From assembly GCA_029243395.1 (NCBI GenBank), contig JAQWSE010000009.1, forward strand, positions 1-62,878: 62,878 nucleotides of DNA, read 5' to 3'. Positions 25,698-34,519 of this stretch are shown here, piece after piece. Each line of letters opens with the position of its first letter. Position 1 is the first letter of the stretch. A program made the translations under genes and the position numbers. The notes under the pieces are model-generated. The model did not search any database, was not told where the DNA came from, and saw nothing but the letters and a program-made list of their open reading frames with translations. Source of the stretch: Paracoccaceae bacterium. GTDB taxonomy: Bacteria; Pseudomonadota; Alphaproteobacteria; Rhodobacterales; Rhodobacteraceae.

Positions 25698-26847
25698 AGA
25701 AAGTGAAGACGGTCAAGAGAAAACTGAGGAACCCTCCCAACGGAAGATAGAAAAAGCCCGGGAAGATGGTAAGGTATTAAGTTCCAAAGAATTGTTCGTA
25801 TTCAGCAATATCTCTATGGCGCTAATCGTTATGTTTGCGTTTTTCCTAGTAGCCAAGCAATACTTATTCGAATGGGCAGACCTTTTCGTCTTTGAAAACG
25901 ATGGAAGTTTAGATGATTTAGCTGCAATTAAAACAACCTATGCCCTATGGTTTTTCTTGAAAGTTAGCTTGCTTGTGGGAACTCCAGTTTTTCTAATAAC
26001 AATAGGAACACAACTCGCCGTGGGTGGCATCAATTTTGCTCCAAAAGCAATGGCCTTTAAAGGAAGTAAATTGAACCCAATTAAAGGCATGAAAAATATA
26101 ATTTCTCTCAAATCTTTAGTGGAATTGGGAAAATCCATTCTGAAAGTTGTCCTACTGATGGGAACCGCATCTTATGCTATTTATTTATCATTACCTCAAA
26201 TTCTTCAAATGCCTGCAGGCAGTATCAATTCAGCACTTGGTGAATTACAAAGTATTTTTCCCCTCTTACTAATTTCTAGTTTAATAGCCTTAGCAGCAAT
26301 AGCTGCTATAGACTATTTTTGGCAAAGACATCAACATATGGACTCACTTAAGATGTCAAGACAAGAGCAGAAGGATGAATTTAAACAAACAGAAGGTTCG
26401 CCAGAGGTAAAACAAAAGATAAGACAAAAGCAGATACAAGCAAGTATGGCCGCTTCAGAACAACGAAAGTCTGTAGAAAATGTGTCTAATGCAACTGCTA
26501 TTATTACTAACCCTACCCACTTTGCTGTGGCCCTTAGGTATATTGTAGGAGAGCCTGGTGCACCAGAGGTCATAGCTATGGGAAGAGGAAAAGTGGCTCA
26601 AGACATTATTGAGGCCGGGAAAAGTCATCGTATTACGACTTATCGTAGTCCTCTATTAGCTCGTGCTTTATTCTTTACTTCTGAAATAGGAAAAGAGATT
26701 TCGGACAAGCTTTATAATGCAGTAGCAGTTGCCTTAGCCTACATATATAGAATAGATAGAGGCGAATTAGTAGAAGAGCCAAAAATAGACCTTCCAGAAG
26801 ATATGCGGTTTAATGAAAAAGGTCAGATAATTCAAGGAGAGGAATGA
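25690..26847 (+). CDS. flhB: Flagellar export switch protein FlhB
   Basis: 385 residues. N-terminal EKTEEPSQRKIEKAREDGKV is the FlhB signature, followed by four membrane segments. The cytoplasmic domain carries the self-cleaving NPTH site (AIITNPTHFAVALRY). FlhB switches export from rod/hook to filament substrates, guided by FliK. flhA is not in the window. Four unknown genes continue in the same direction with tight spacing. Confidence 0.96.
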   Translation: MAEESEDGQEKTEEPSQRKIEKAREDGKVLSSKELFVFSNISMALIVMFAFFLVAKQYLFEWADLFVFENDGSLDDLAAIKTTYALWFFLKVSLLVGTPVFLITIGTQLAVGGINFAPKAMAFKGSKLNPIKGMKNIISLKSLVELGKSILKVVLLMGTASYAIYLSLPQILQMPAGSINSALGELQSIFPLLLISSLIALAAIAAIDYFWQRHQHMDSLKMSRQEQKDEFKQTEGSPEVKQKIRQKQIQASMAASEQRKSVENVSNATAIITNPTHFAVALRYIVGEPGAPEVIAMGRGKVAQDIIEAGKSHRITTYRSPLLARALFFTSEIGKEISDKLYNAVAVALAYIYRIDRGELVEEPKIDLPEDMRFNEKGQIIQGEE

Positions 26848-26850
26848 TCC

Positions 26851-27069
26851 ATGCCAAGAAGATATCATAAGAGCTATGGTGATTGGATAAGTACACTCTC
26901 ATTCTTTGGTGTATCAATATATGCCTGTTTAAAAGGATTTGAGTTTTGGGATGAACGTATCTTCATAAAATCAATTTTACTCTTTATTGCCTCTGTAATG
27001 TGTTTGTTAGGATCTTTGCGTTACCCTTTAGCCAGGTTTTTTGATGAAATAAATAAGAGAAGGCAATGA
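26851..27069 (+). CDS. Small two-helix membrane protein behind flhB
   Basis: 72 residues, unrecognised. Two hydrophobic segments (about 12-28 and 37-55, with FIKSILLFIASVMCLLGSL) and basic ends. It starts 3 bases after the flhB stop with GGAGAGGA before the ATG, and overlaps the next gene by 4 bases (ATGA). It is surely cotranscribed with fliOPQR-flhB; function unknown. Confidence 0.72.
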   Translation: MPRRYHKSYGDWISTLSFFGVSIYACLKGFEFWDERIFIKSILLFIASVMCLLGSLRYPLARFFDEINKRRQ

Positions 27070-27290
27070 AAATCATTCGTGACACTATAATTTGTCGTAA
27101 TTGCAGATATTTATTCATTACTCACGATAAATTCAGGCCTTGGGGTTGTTCAAACTTTGGATTCAAGTCACCAAACCTTCCAAGCCACATAGTTTTATCA
27201 ACGACTGGCATGAAATGTGCTTACTTTAAGAAAAAGGATTCATTGGTAAAAAAGAAGAGAAATAGAAACCGTGGTGGGAGATTAGCATGA
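27066..27290 (+). CDS. Small Cys-rich, probably zinc-binding protein behind flhB
   Basis: 74 residues. The layout is C-x2-C near the N-terminus (IICRNCRYLFITHD), then RPWGC, GFKS, and a last Cys (MKCAYF) before a basic Lys/Arg tail. It resembles a small conserved hypothetical family I recall from flagellar loci of other proteobacteria (sometimes mislabelled uracil-DNA glycosylase); this is recollection, not a search. Start and stop overlap both neighbours (ATGA), showing translational coupling. Confidence 0.72.
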   Translation: MKIIRDTIICRNCRYLFITHDKFRPWGCSNFGFKSPNLPSHIVLSTTGMKCAYFKKKDSLVKKKRNRNRGGRLA

Positions 27291-28036
27291 GCGCAGAGTT
27301 AGATACAATTGAAGAAAGTATAAAAATCGCGTTGGATGCAGCAGATGCTGCCACAGACATCACTTCAGAGTATAACAAGGTCAAAAGAGAACATAAAAAA
27401 TTGGAGGCGAAAGTGAAGCAAATCCATCGCTATACAACCATAATATTTGGAAGCTCAATACTGGCATCAATTGTAGCTATTGGTTTTTCATCAGTAATAT
27501 ATTTCAGATCAATGTCTGATTTGTCAGTGATGACCACGACTAACCGTGAGGCCCTTGTAATTTTTGCCGAAAACGTCGATGCGGTTAAGGAAACAACAAA
27601 TAGCCTCAGACTGGCTATGGACAATCAAGCTCTGATCCAGGACCAGAATAAACGCGTATTAAATAAAATAGCAGTCATGAGAGATGACTTCAAAAGTACA
27701 ACTGAAACCATGAAATCTCAGGTGATAAAGGCTAATGAACAATTATCCGGTGAAATAGCCAATTTCAGTGGTCAACTCTCCAGTACCGTTTCAGAGACGC
27801 TAATCTCTCAAATGAATGGTCAACTTGCGCAAATAGAAGCCTTAATAAATGGAATTCAAGATGCATATACTAGTTCCTTGGAAGGCGTAACTACTACCCT
27901 AGCAGATAATAAGACAATGCAGGGTATAGCTGATACCCAAAGCCTCCTCGCAACACAAATCAAGTTACTAGAAAAAAAGAATACGGAAATGATTAAACAA
28001 CTGCAAAGTCGTGATAATCATATTAAATTTCCTTAA
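27287..28036 (+). CDS. Membrane-anchored coiled-coil protein behind flhB
   Basis: 249 residues, unrecognised. A cytoplasmic N-terminal helix (1-45) is followed by one transmembrane segment at about 50-70 (IIFGSSILASIVAIGFSSVI). A long extra-membrane region rich in Gln/Thr/Ser with heptads (about 80-245) comes next, resembling the helical stalk of chemoreceptors or secretion-system spacers without their signalling motif. It overlaps the Cys-rich gene by 4 bases. Possible roles are a motor accessory or an export-associated scaffold. Confidence 0.7.
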   Translation: MSAELDTIEESIKIALDAADAATDITSEYNKVKREHKKLEAKVKQIHRYTTIIFGSSILASIVAIGFSSVIYFRSMSDLSVMTTTNREALVIFAENVDAVKETTNSLRLAMDNQALIQDQNKRVLNKIAVMRDDFKSTTETMKSQVIKANEQLSGEIANFSGQLSSTVSETLISQMNGQLAQIEALINGIQDAYTSSLEGVTTTLADNKTMQGIADTQSLLATQIKLLEKKNTEMIKQLQSRDNHIKFP

Positions 28037-28059
28037 GTTGTGCTATTGAGTTTAGGGTC

Positions 28060-28896
28060 ATGGTTGAAGCAGTCGACAATAATATCATAAACGAAGATGA
28101 GGATCCGGGAACAACGTCCACTCCCTTGGAAACAGATGGTACTCCATATCTCAAAATTGCAGAGCATGGCAGATCTTCAAGAACAAAAGCTTTGAAACTA
28201 AAAGTGGAAGACGTCATTGTTGCAGTTGATGGCACTGAGTTTCGATCAAATTCAGATAATCTTGTCGATCTATTATCCAGCGAAGACGATGGCAAATGGC
28301 TCTTAACTATTTGGAGAGCTGGAACATTTTTTGAAGTTTTTACAAGAGGGCCACTTGGAGGGATATTAAAGTTTACTTCTGAAGACGAAGCAAAGCTTAT
28401 TTCTACCAAGTTCAACGAAAGGCCTTTGATTGAAAAATCTGAATTTAGAACTTTCGAAGTTCTAAAAAATTTGAATAAGAAATGTGATTTATACGACACT
28501 ACATTTTCGCAAACAGCTGTTGTTCTACCTCCTATATGGTTAGCCCAAAATAGAATGTGGGAACCTTTTATAGCTGTAATGTCAGTTTACTTAATAACAT
28601 TTAACGTAAATATTGTTTTGTTTATATTATCTGCTCTATTGATTGCTGTTTATTTCAAGCAAGGCCAAATTACTATGCGAAGAAGTTACAGTATGTTTCA
28701 GGATTTTCAAATGTGGGCAATAGTGGCAGCTACCGATGAGGCAACCGTTCAACAAAAATGTCGAGCTTTTGATCCTAAATGTGATTTTGTAAAAAGCCTG
28801 GTAGGGCCTCCTCTCAAAAATGATGAAGATCAAAAGAAAAAACCTAAAAGACGAAAAAGTGGGAATGTCTCCAGTAAGGCTCCAATTACATACTAA
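28060..28896 (+). CDS. PDZ-like domain plus membrane hairpin protein behind flhB
   Basis: 278 residues, unrecognised as a whole. Residues about 35-95 look like a PDZ domain (LKIAEHGRSSRTKALKLKVE, then DVIVAVDGTEF and WLLTIWRAG). A hydrophobic stretch at about 165-200 (IAVMSVYLITFNVNIVLFIL) could span the membrane twice. The C-terminal tail is strongly basic (KKKPKRRKSG). It lies 23 bases after the coiled-coil gene and is the last gene of the long fliO operon. With its three partners it is a candidate motility-linked module. Confidence 0.68.
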   Translation: MVEAVDNNIINEDEDPGTTSTPLETDGTPYLKIAEHGRSSRTKALKLKVEDVIVAVDGTEFRSNSDNLVDLLSSEDDGKWLLTIWRAGTFFEVFTRGPLGGILKFTSEDEAKLISTKFNERPLIEKSEFRTFEVLKNLNKKCDLYDTTFSQTAVVLPPIWLAQNRMWEPFIAVMSVYLITFNVNIVLFILSALLIAVYFKQGQITMRRSYSMFQDFQMWAIVAATDEATVQQKCRAFDPKCDFVKSLVGPPLKNDEDQKKKPKRRKSGNVSSKAPITY

Positions 28897-29682
28897 CTCA
28901 TTGACAAGAATAAATCTATGAAACTATGGCATAGAATTTAGTCAGAATCCCAAATATGGATCAGAAACTTTTGGTTTTTGACACACTTAATGACTAGCTC
29001 CTGATCTCAATAATCAGTTTTTAACTACCTGTTCATGGATACTCTTATTAATATTATTACCAAAGGATAACGGCAGCTCTTAGATGTTTAACACTTTTAA
29101 TAGCAATCAAATAATCTTGCTCATTCTAACAATGGTTTTTTCAAACCGCATTTAATCAATGTTCAGGGGACTCAAGACTTTGCGGATAAAAAGTAATGGT
29201 CATGGTAGAATCAGCAAGAATGAAATAAATAAGAGCATGCCCTTGCAGCCAATTCTTAAAAGGTATTTCCTTTGATGATGATTGGCTTTCATTTACAATT
29301 CAGGCCCATTATTAGCCAAAGTCGAGGATCCAAGCCTTTAAATATTGTCCTGATAATATGAGTTGCTTTGTCAAGATCAGAGCTTAATTAAACTCAGCTT
29401 AATATTTGTAGTTAATAAATGGGGTAAAGATCCAGCCATTTGATGAGTATCAATATTACAAGAAACCTACCGAATTTAATAGATTCATCCCAAATAACAA
29501 ATAACATATTCTTTTAGCTTAGAATGGCAAACCTGGAACACACGTTGGACATGCAGAACATACCATCCTGGGCTCTTCAGATTGGGTATTCTCTAGAGAC
29601 TGTGTATCTTATTGTAGCGCTAATAAGGCTCACAATCAAAAAATTGAATATGTAACAAATACTACAAAGTGTACTTTTGTAC
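28897..29682 (+). other. 786-base stretch with no convincing gene
   Basis: AT-rich DNA with stops in all frames. The longest candidate I see is a 43-residue reading frame at 29524-29655 (plus) without a ribosome site. No tRNA, repeat or sigma-54-type element was recognised. The stretch lies between convergent ends (the 28060 gene and motB), so no promoters are needed here; it may be decayed coding DNA. Confidence 0.6.
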
Positions 29683-30876
29683 TCAGAAATCTATTTCGAT
29701 TTCTATTCTTCTATTCTTTGCCCTACCTTCAGCCGTATCATTACTCTTAATAGGCTTAGCTTCTCCAAAACTTATAGCCTGCATTTGATCAGCACTGATT
29801 ACACCTGTTTTCTCCATTTCCTGAACAACACTCGATGACCTAGCCGCAGCTAAATCCCAGTTATCTCTAAAATTTGAACCGAACTTCAAAGGCACATTAT
29901 CCGTATGACCAGAAACCGTGATCTTACTGTTTTCACCTACCCCCTTGGTAGCTATTTTTGCCATGATGGTTCGTGCTTCCTCAGTCAATTCAGCTGATCC
30001 TGAAGGAAAAGCACCCCCAGCTCCAACAGTTACATAAACTTTCCCATCTCGCCTCTCTACCTCAACTAAGCCTTGACTTATTTCTTCCTTGAGGGCCACT
30101 TGAAGGTTGTCTTCGGCTACTTGCGCCTTCTGATCACCTGCAGAACCACCACCAGTTCCATTGCCATTCTGTTGTCCATCGGAAGAGGATCCCCCCTCAG
30201 AAGAGGTATCGCCATTACTCTTGGCGGCGGCCGCTAGCTCAGCCAATTTTTCTTCAATACCTCCGAAAAGAACTTCCTGTTCAGCTTTTCCAGAAGCAGC
30301 TCTAGCTTCTTCGAGAGCCTTCAGGGTCTCTTCAATTAATTCAGCAGTACCTTTATTACTTTCAGAATCTTGATTGTCATTGAAATTAACAAACACTTTA
30401 TCACCAAGAGATTCAATTGTTACGTCACCTCTCCCGATAGCATCTTCTAATGCCTTTGCTAATTCGGCAGTCTCTATTTCTCCACCCTCAGCATCTTTAT
30501 CCTTTTCAGCATCTTTATCTTTTTGCTTTTGCTCTAACACCGGTTTTTCAATAGTAGTAGTTTGTTGTGTCATTTGTTTGGTAACAGAAGGACTGGGAGA
30601 GGGGCTGAAATTTAAGGACAACACGGTAGTGCCTTTAGGTTGTTCGACTACAGGAACAATTCTTTGAACACCAAATGCATTCTTTAATGAACCAGAAATT
30701 TGCTTGAATTTTGGAACATTAAATTCAGCAAAAGATAAAATAAGAACGAAGAAAGCCATAAGCAATGTAGCCATATCCGCAAAAGTTGCCATCCAAGCTG
30801 GTGCTCCGGTGGGCGGACACTTGGGACATTCCTGCTCTTCTTCTTCCTCTTCTGCTTCTTCGGTGGCTTCTGCCAT
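29683..30876 (-). CDS. motB: Flagellar stator protein MotB, PomB-like (probably sodium-type)
   Basis: 397 residues, longer than usual (about 250-330). N-terminal CPKCPPTGAPAWMATFADMA with the ion-binding Asp at residue 34, and the SGSLKNAFGVQ plug region, match PomB of the sodium-driven Vibrio motor. The peptidoglycan-binding OmpA-like domain is about 255-397 (VSGHTDNVPL, NRRIEIEI). Between lie an acidic linker and a segment at 139-190 that looks like a copy of 258-308. It follows motA by 57 bases in one operon. Confidence 0.93.
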   Translation of the reverse strand: MAEATEEAEEEEEEQECPKCPPTGAPAWMATFADMATLLMAFFVLILSFAEFNVPKFKQISGSLKNAFGVQRIVPVVEQPKGTTVLSLNFSPSPSPSVTKQMTQQTTTIEKPVLEQKQKDKDAEKDKDAEGGEIETAELAKALEDAIGRGDVTIESLGDKVFVNFNDNQDSESNKGTAELIEETLKALEEARAASGKAEQEVLFGGIEEKLAELAAAAKSNGDTSSEGGSSSDGQQNGNGTGGGSAGDQKAQVAEDNLQVALKEEISQGLVEVERRDGKVYVTVGAGGAFPSGSAELTEEARTIMAKIATKGVGENSKITVSGHTDNVPLKFGSNFRDNWDLAAARSSSVVQEMEKTGVISADQMQAISFGEAKPIKSNDTAEGRAKNRRIEIEIDF

Positions 30877-30933
30877 AGGGTGTATTTTTCCTAAAAAATA
30901 AAGTTTGAATTAGATTACTATTAAAGATTCAAT

Positions 30934-31695
30934 CTAAGCTGCCTCTAATTTTTCTTGCATCTTAGGTGGTAGGTTTGCAATCATCTGATCCTGAATATTT
31001 CTTGGCGACTCGCCTCTTGCAATATTTCTTAATCCCAAAACCACCATTTCACGATATACGACTTCATAAGCCGTATAACCTTCCAACTTTGTTTTCATGG
31101 GCATGAACAAAACATTTGCCACGAATGCACCATAAAGTGTAGTCAGCAAGGCCACAGCCATTGCAGGTCCAATAGCCTTTGGATCAGCCATGTTGCCTAA
31201 CATTAAAACCAATCCCACTAGAGTTCCGATCATGCCCATCGCTGGTGAAATATCAATCCAAGCACCAACAACACCTTGATTAACTTCATGGCGTGCCTTC
31301 ATTGCCTTAATTTCTTGAGTAAGTTGTGATGTGAGTTTTGCTTCATCTGCACCGTCAACGAGCATTTGCAGACCCTTAGAAAAAAATTTATCTGGAACTT
31401 CCTGCCCTTCCAAGGCCATCATTCCATCTTTTCTAGCTATCCCAGCTAACTCAACCATTCTTTCAATTAGCGCATCTTGTTTTTTTATTGGAGGTAAAAA
31501 TGCTTTAGCCATAACTCCAAAGCTTCCCAGAAAAGTTGGTAAAGGGACACTATACATGACACCAAATGCTGATCCTCCAAAAACGATTTGTATTGAAGGA
31601 ATGTCGATAAATGTGTTGATGCTGCCGCCAGAGGTCATAGCGACAACAATCAAACCTATCGCTCCACATATTCCTATTAAAGATGCTATATCCAT
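30934..31695 (-). CDS. motA: Flagellar stator protein MotA, PomA-like
   Basis: 253 residues, the length of PomA rather than of E. coli MotA (295). Four membrane segments; MGMIGTLVGLVLMLGNM and DPKAIGPAMAVALLTTLYGA are nearly the Vibrio PomA sequence as I remember it, supporting sodium coupling. It is the first gene of the motAB operon, with an AGAG-type ribosome site and a sigma-54 element upstream. Confidence 0.94.
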   Translation of the reverse strand: MDIASLIGICGAIGLIVVAMTSGGSINTFIDIPSIQIVFGGSAFGVMYSVPLPTFLGSFGVMAKAFLPPIKKQDALIERMVELAGIARKDGMMALEGQEVPDKFFSKGLQMLVDGADEAKLTSQLTQEIKAMKARHEVNQGVVGAWIDISPAMGMIGTLVGLVLMLGNMADPKAIGPAMAVALLTTLYGAFVANVLFMPMKTKLEGYTAYEVVYREMVVLGLRNIARGESPRNIQDQMIANLPPKMQEKLEAA

Positions 31696-31736
31696 TGCTC
31701 TATTTCTTACCTTGGTTTAAAATTTTGATTAGAGTT

Positions 31737-31752
31737 TGCAAGAATAGTACCA
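31737..31752 (-). promoter_or_regulatory. Sigma-54 -24/-12 promoter for motAB
   Basis: Minus strand reads TGGTACTATTCTTGCA with exact GG-N10-GC spacing. Predicted start is near 31726, 31 bases before motA. Two intergenic look-alikes elsewhere (32677, 45512) fail the spacing or the -12 GC. Confidence 0.72.
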
Positions 31753-31884
31753 ACTTATCATCCAATTACAACAATAACGGTAAAAAGCATTAAGCTTCAA
31801 AGCCGATCATATTTATGATATAAGTTCTCAATATGCTAATTCAACAAATTTCGTTTGCAAAAAATGGCTTGAAGAAAAAATCTC

Positions 31885-32373
31885 ATGAAACTCTGTCTAA
31901 AAATACTTACTCCAAAGATCTTTTTGATAGTTTTCCTTTATAATTATGGCTTTTCTGGGCAAAGCCAGCAATTTTATACCAAGGAACATTTAGTAATTGA
32001 TCTGTATACTGCTACAGAATGGATGAGATGCAGTGTAGGTCAGAGGTGGAATGGTGAGACATGTAACGGGAAAATAATAAATCTCAATCATGACCAGATG
32101 GATGAAGTAATAAAGATAGCAATAGAGCAATTGGGTAGCGGTTGGCGACTGCCAACTAGAAAGGAACTTGAGTCCTTAGTATGTAAAGATTGTGGTATTC
32201 CAAAAATTGAAAAGGATATTTTTCCTAATACGGACCCTGTACCCTATTGGACTGGAGAACAGAATAAGTATGCAAAAAGACATTACTGGTCAGTGAATTT
32301 TTATACCGGAAACACTTACGGGAGGTTCTTTCCATATCAAAACTTGGCTGTCCGTTTAGTCCGCGATAGGTAG
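31885..32373 (+). CDS. Secreted DUF1566-type protein
   Basis: 162 residues. A signal-like hydrophobic N-terminus (residues 5-25) is followed by a DUF1566/Lcl-type module: DLYTATEWMRCSVGQRWNG, SGWRLPTRKELESLV, YWTGEQNK, HYWSVNFYTG and AVRLVRDR. Such domains are found on exported proteins of uncertain, possibly adhesive or binding, function. Monocistronic; no sigma-54 element upstream. Confidence 0.75.
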   Translation: MKLCLKILTPKIFLIVFLYNYGFSGQSQQFYTKEHLVIDLYTATEWMRCSVGQRWNGETCNGKIINLNHDQMDEVIKIAIEQLGSGWRLPTRKELESLVCKDCGIPKIEKDIFPNTDPVPYWTGEQNKYAKRHYWSVNFYTGNTYGRFFPYQNLAVRLVRDR

Positions 32374-32384
32374 AGAATGTTAGT

Positions 32385-32627
32385 TCAAATCTTTCTGTGT
32401 TTCTTATCCCAATACCAAAAACAGAGTTTGACTAAAAAAATAAAAACTCCAGAAATCATGATAAAGTTTCCAATGTTTTGAGTTGTAATGTAACTTAGGT
32501 AGGCTAACTCATCTCCTCCCAAGAATCCTAAAATGATAACTACCAAAACCATCCCTAGGAAAATCCTAAGTATCATACATCGACGGCAAGGAGCTCCGGT
32601 ATCTTTTGAACTAGAAAATCGTCTCAT
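32385..32627 (-). CDS. Small two-helix membrane protein
   Basis: 80 residues, unrecognised. It has a CRRC motif (residues 14-17) before two hydrophobic helices (about 20-38 and 52-72) and a basic C-terminus. It converges on the DUF1566 gene with an 11-base gap. An upstream motif resembling a sigma-54 site has one extra base between GG and GC and was not accepted. Confidence 0.55.
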   Translation of the reverse strand: MRRFSSSKDTGAPCRRCMILRIFLGMVLVVIILGFLGGDELAYLSYITTQNIGNFIMISGVFIFLVKLCFWYWDKKHRKI

Positions 32628-32878
32628 TCTTGAAAAGCCTTATTTTATGCGTACTGCACTTAATTGAAAGACGTATGCAAATTATAGTACCAATTTGCTA
32701 AAATGACCATAAAATCTGTATATTTTTTTGACATCAAAAAAACTAATGATAATTAATTTTTTTATAAAACACTGTTTTTATTGACTTTTTTCGTCATTAT
32801 GTTGACAAAACACTTAGTCAAATAGATTTTTTGATTTGTTCTTTTTTTTCCTTAAAGTGGCAAAAAAAGGAGATTCAC

Positions 32879-34387
32879 ATGCAATTATCACCTTCTCTCA
32901 ATATAAAGCAGAGGCAGTCATTAGTTATGACCCCTCAGTTGCAGCAAGCGATAAAACTACTGCAAATGACTAATCTGGATTTAACTCAGTATCTGGAAGA
33001 ACAAACCTTTGAGAACCCTTTTCTAGAAACAGAGGATGATGCAACCACACAAAAATCTGATTCTATTGATAATAATAACGAGACTTCGCCAGAAGTTCCA
33101 AATAAAGTCGAAGTGGACACAACCTTGGAAAATGGTGGCGCAATAGCAGATGACCCTACCAAGCACGAGGATTACGATAACCGCTTTGATTGCAGCTTAG
33201 TAGAATACGATGGCAGTTCTGGGCAAAGCGGTAAAGGACCTGGGAATGATGAGCAAAAGGAAAATATTATTGAAGCCACCGTTGAAGATCGTCCTAACTC
33301 GCTCTATCAGCACGTGGAAAAACAAATTCTTCTAATATTTGACTCCACTGAAGAAATTTTTGTAGCCATGAAATTCCTGGAACATTTGGAACCTTCAGGC
33401 TGGTTAGAAAAATCTTTAGATGAAATAGCATCCGAATGCGGTATCGATTCCACCTTGGCAGAAAAAATCTTGATCAAACTTCAAGGTTGTGAGCCAGCTG
33501 GTTTATTTGCTCGAAATCTGAAAGAATGTTTACTGATACAAGCGAGGACAACTAACCATAATTGTAAGAGTCTAGAGATCTTACTCAACAATTTAGAACT
33601 ACTAGCCAAGGGTGATTTTAAAATATTGGCTAAGAAATGTGGCTGTGATCCAGTTGACATAACGCGCTATCTTAAAATCATAAGGAGCTTTAATCCAAAA
33701 CCAGGAACTATGTTCGAAAACGATCTCCCACATATAACTTCTCCTGACTTAATTGTAAAAAAAGCAAAAGATGGTTGGTCTGTAGATCTCAATAAATCTA
33801 CCTTACCAACAGTCTTTGTTAATGAGAGCTACGCAAAAGAAATAGGAACCAAAGCGACTACAGAAAAAGCAATTAACAACTTTGCTAATCAAGCATTGGC
33901 TTCCGCTAGATGGCTTAAACGTGCTTTAGAGCAACGCAATACGACAACTTTAAAAATATCAGCTGAAATTGTGCGTAGGCAGAGAGACTTTTTGGAAAAT
34001 GGTCTAGATTTTCTTAAACCACTTTCACTTAAGGACGTTGCTGAGGCCGTTGGGATGCACGAAAGTACCGTCAGCAGAGTTACGGCTGGCCTTTTAATGA
34101 ACACACCTAGGGGAACTTTCACACTAAAATCTTTTTTCAGTGTTAGCATCCAAAGTAGCTCCAACGGGGTCGGAACATCCGCGGCCGCTGTACGACATAT
34201 GATAGGCAAAATGATTTCAGAAGAGCTTCCAACTAAGCCTCTGAGCGATGACACTATTGCAAAAAATATTAGCAAGAGAGGGGTTAGACTAGCCAGGAGA
34301 ACTGTGGCTAAGTACAGAGAAATTTTGCACATCCCATCTTCGTCTGAAAGAAGAAGAAAGGCAAAAATGGAAATGTCATTAGTTTAA
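32879..34387 (+). CDS. rpoN: RNA polymerase sigma-54 factor RpoN
   Basis: 502 residues from ATG 32879, which has AAAAGGAGA upstream; the longer frame from 32831 adds 16 residues with no ribosome site. Region I is clear (LSPSLNIKQRQSLVMTPQLQ with QAIKLLQM), followed by an acidic region II, the core-binding domain, a helix-turn-helix (LKDVAEAVGMHESTVSRVT) and the RpoN box ARRTVAKYRE near the end. It reads the -24/-12 promoters found throughout this window. Encoding rpoN inside the flagellar region supports a mainly motility-directed role. The AT-rich upstream region has a possible TTGACA at 32728, but no convincing -10. Confidence 0.97.
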   Translation: MQLSPSLNIKQRQSLVMTPQLQQAIKLLQMTNLDLTQYLEEQTFENPFLETEDDATTQKSDSIDNNNETSPEVPNKVEVDTTLENGGAIADDPTKHEDYDNRFDCSLVEYDGSSGQSGKGPGNDEQKENIIEATVEDRPNSLYQHVEKQILLIFDSTEEIFVAMKFLEHLEPSGWLEKSLDEIASECGIDSTLAEKILIKLQGCEPAGLFARNLKECLLIQARTTNHNCKSLEILLNNLELLAKGDFKILAKKCGCDPVDITRYLKIIRSFNPKPGTMFENDLPHITSPDLIVKKAKDGWSVDLNKSTLPTVFVNESYAKEIGTKATTEKAINNFANQALASARWLKRALEQRNTTTLKISAEIVRRQRDFLENGLDFLKPLSLKDVAEAVGMHESTVSRVTAGLLMNTPRGTFTLKSFFSVSIQSSSNGVGTSAAAVRHMIGKMISEELPTKPLSDDTIAKNISKRGVRLARRTVAKYREILHIPSSSERRRKAKMEMSLV

Positions 34388-34519
34388 AAATTATCTTTCA
34401 GAAATAGTCCAAGCGATTATCAGAAGATATTAAGTTATGCATCAATTAAATGTCAAAAATCACTTTTGATAAAAATTTTTCATAACTAAATCCTTATTCG
34501 GAAACTATTACCATGATCG

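Noticed and set aside
29524-29655. 43-residue plus-strand frame in the gap before motB
   Set aside because: No ribosome site, no family resemblance, and its length is expected by chance in AT-rich DNA.
32677-32692. Sigma-54-like TGGTACTATAATTTGCA before the small membrane gene
   Set aside because: Eleven bases lie between GG and GC; sigma-54 tolerates this badly, so it was not listed as a promoter.
34420-34480. Rho-independent terminator after rpoN
   Set aside because: The only hairpin (TCAAAA/TTTTGA) is AT-only and weak, so it was not annotated.
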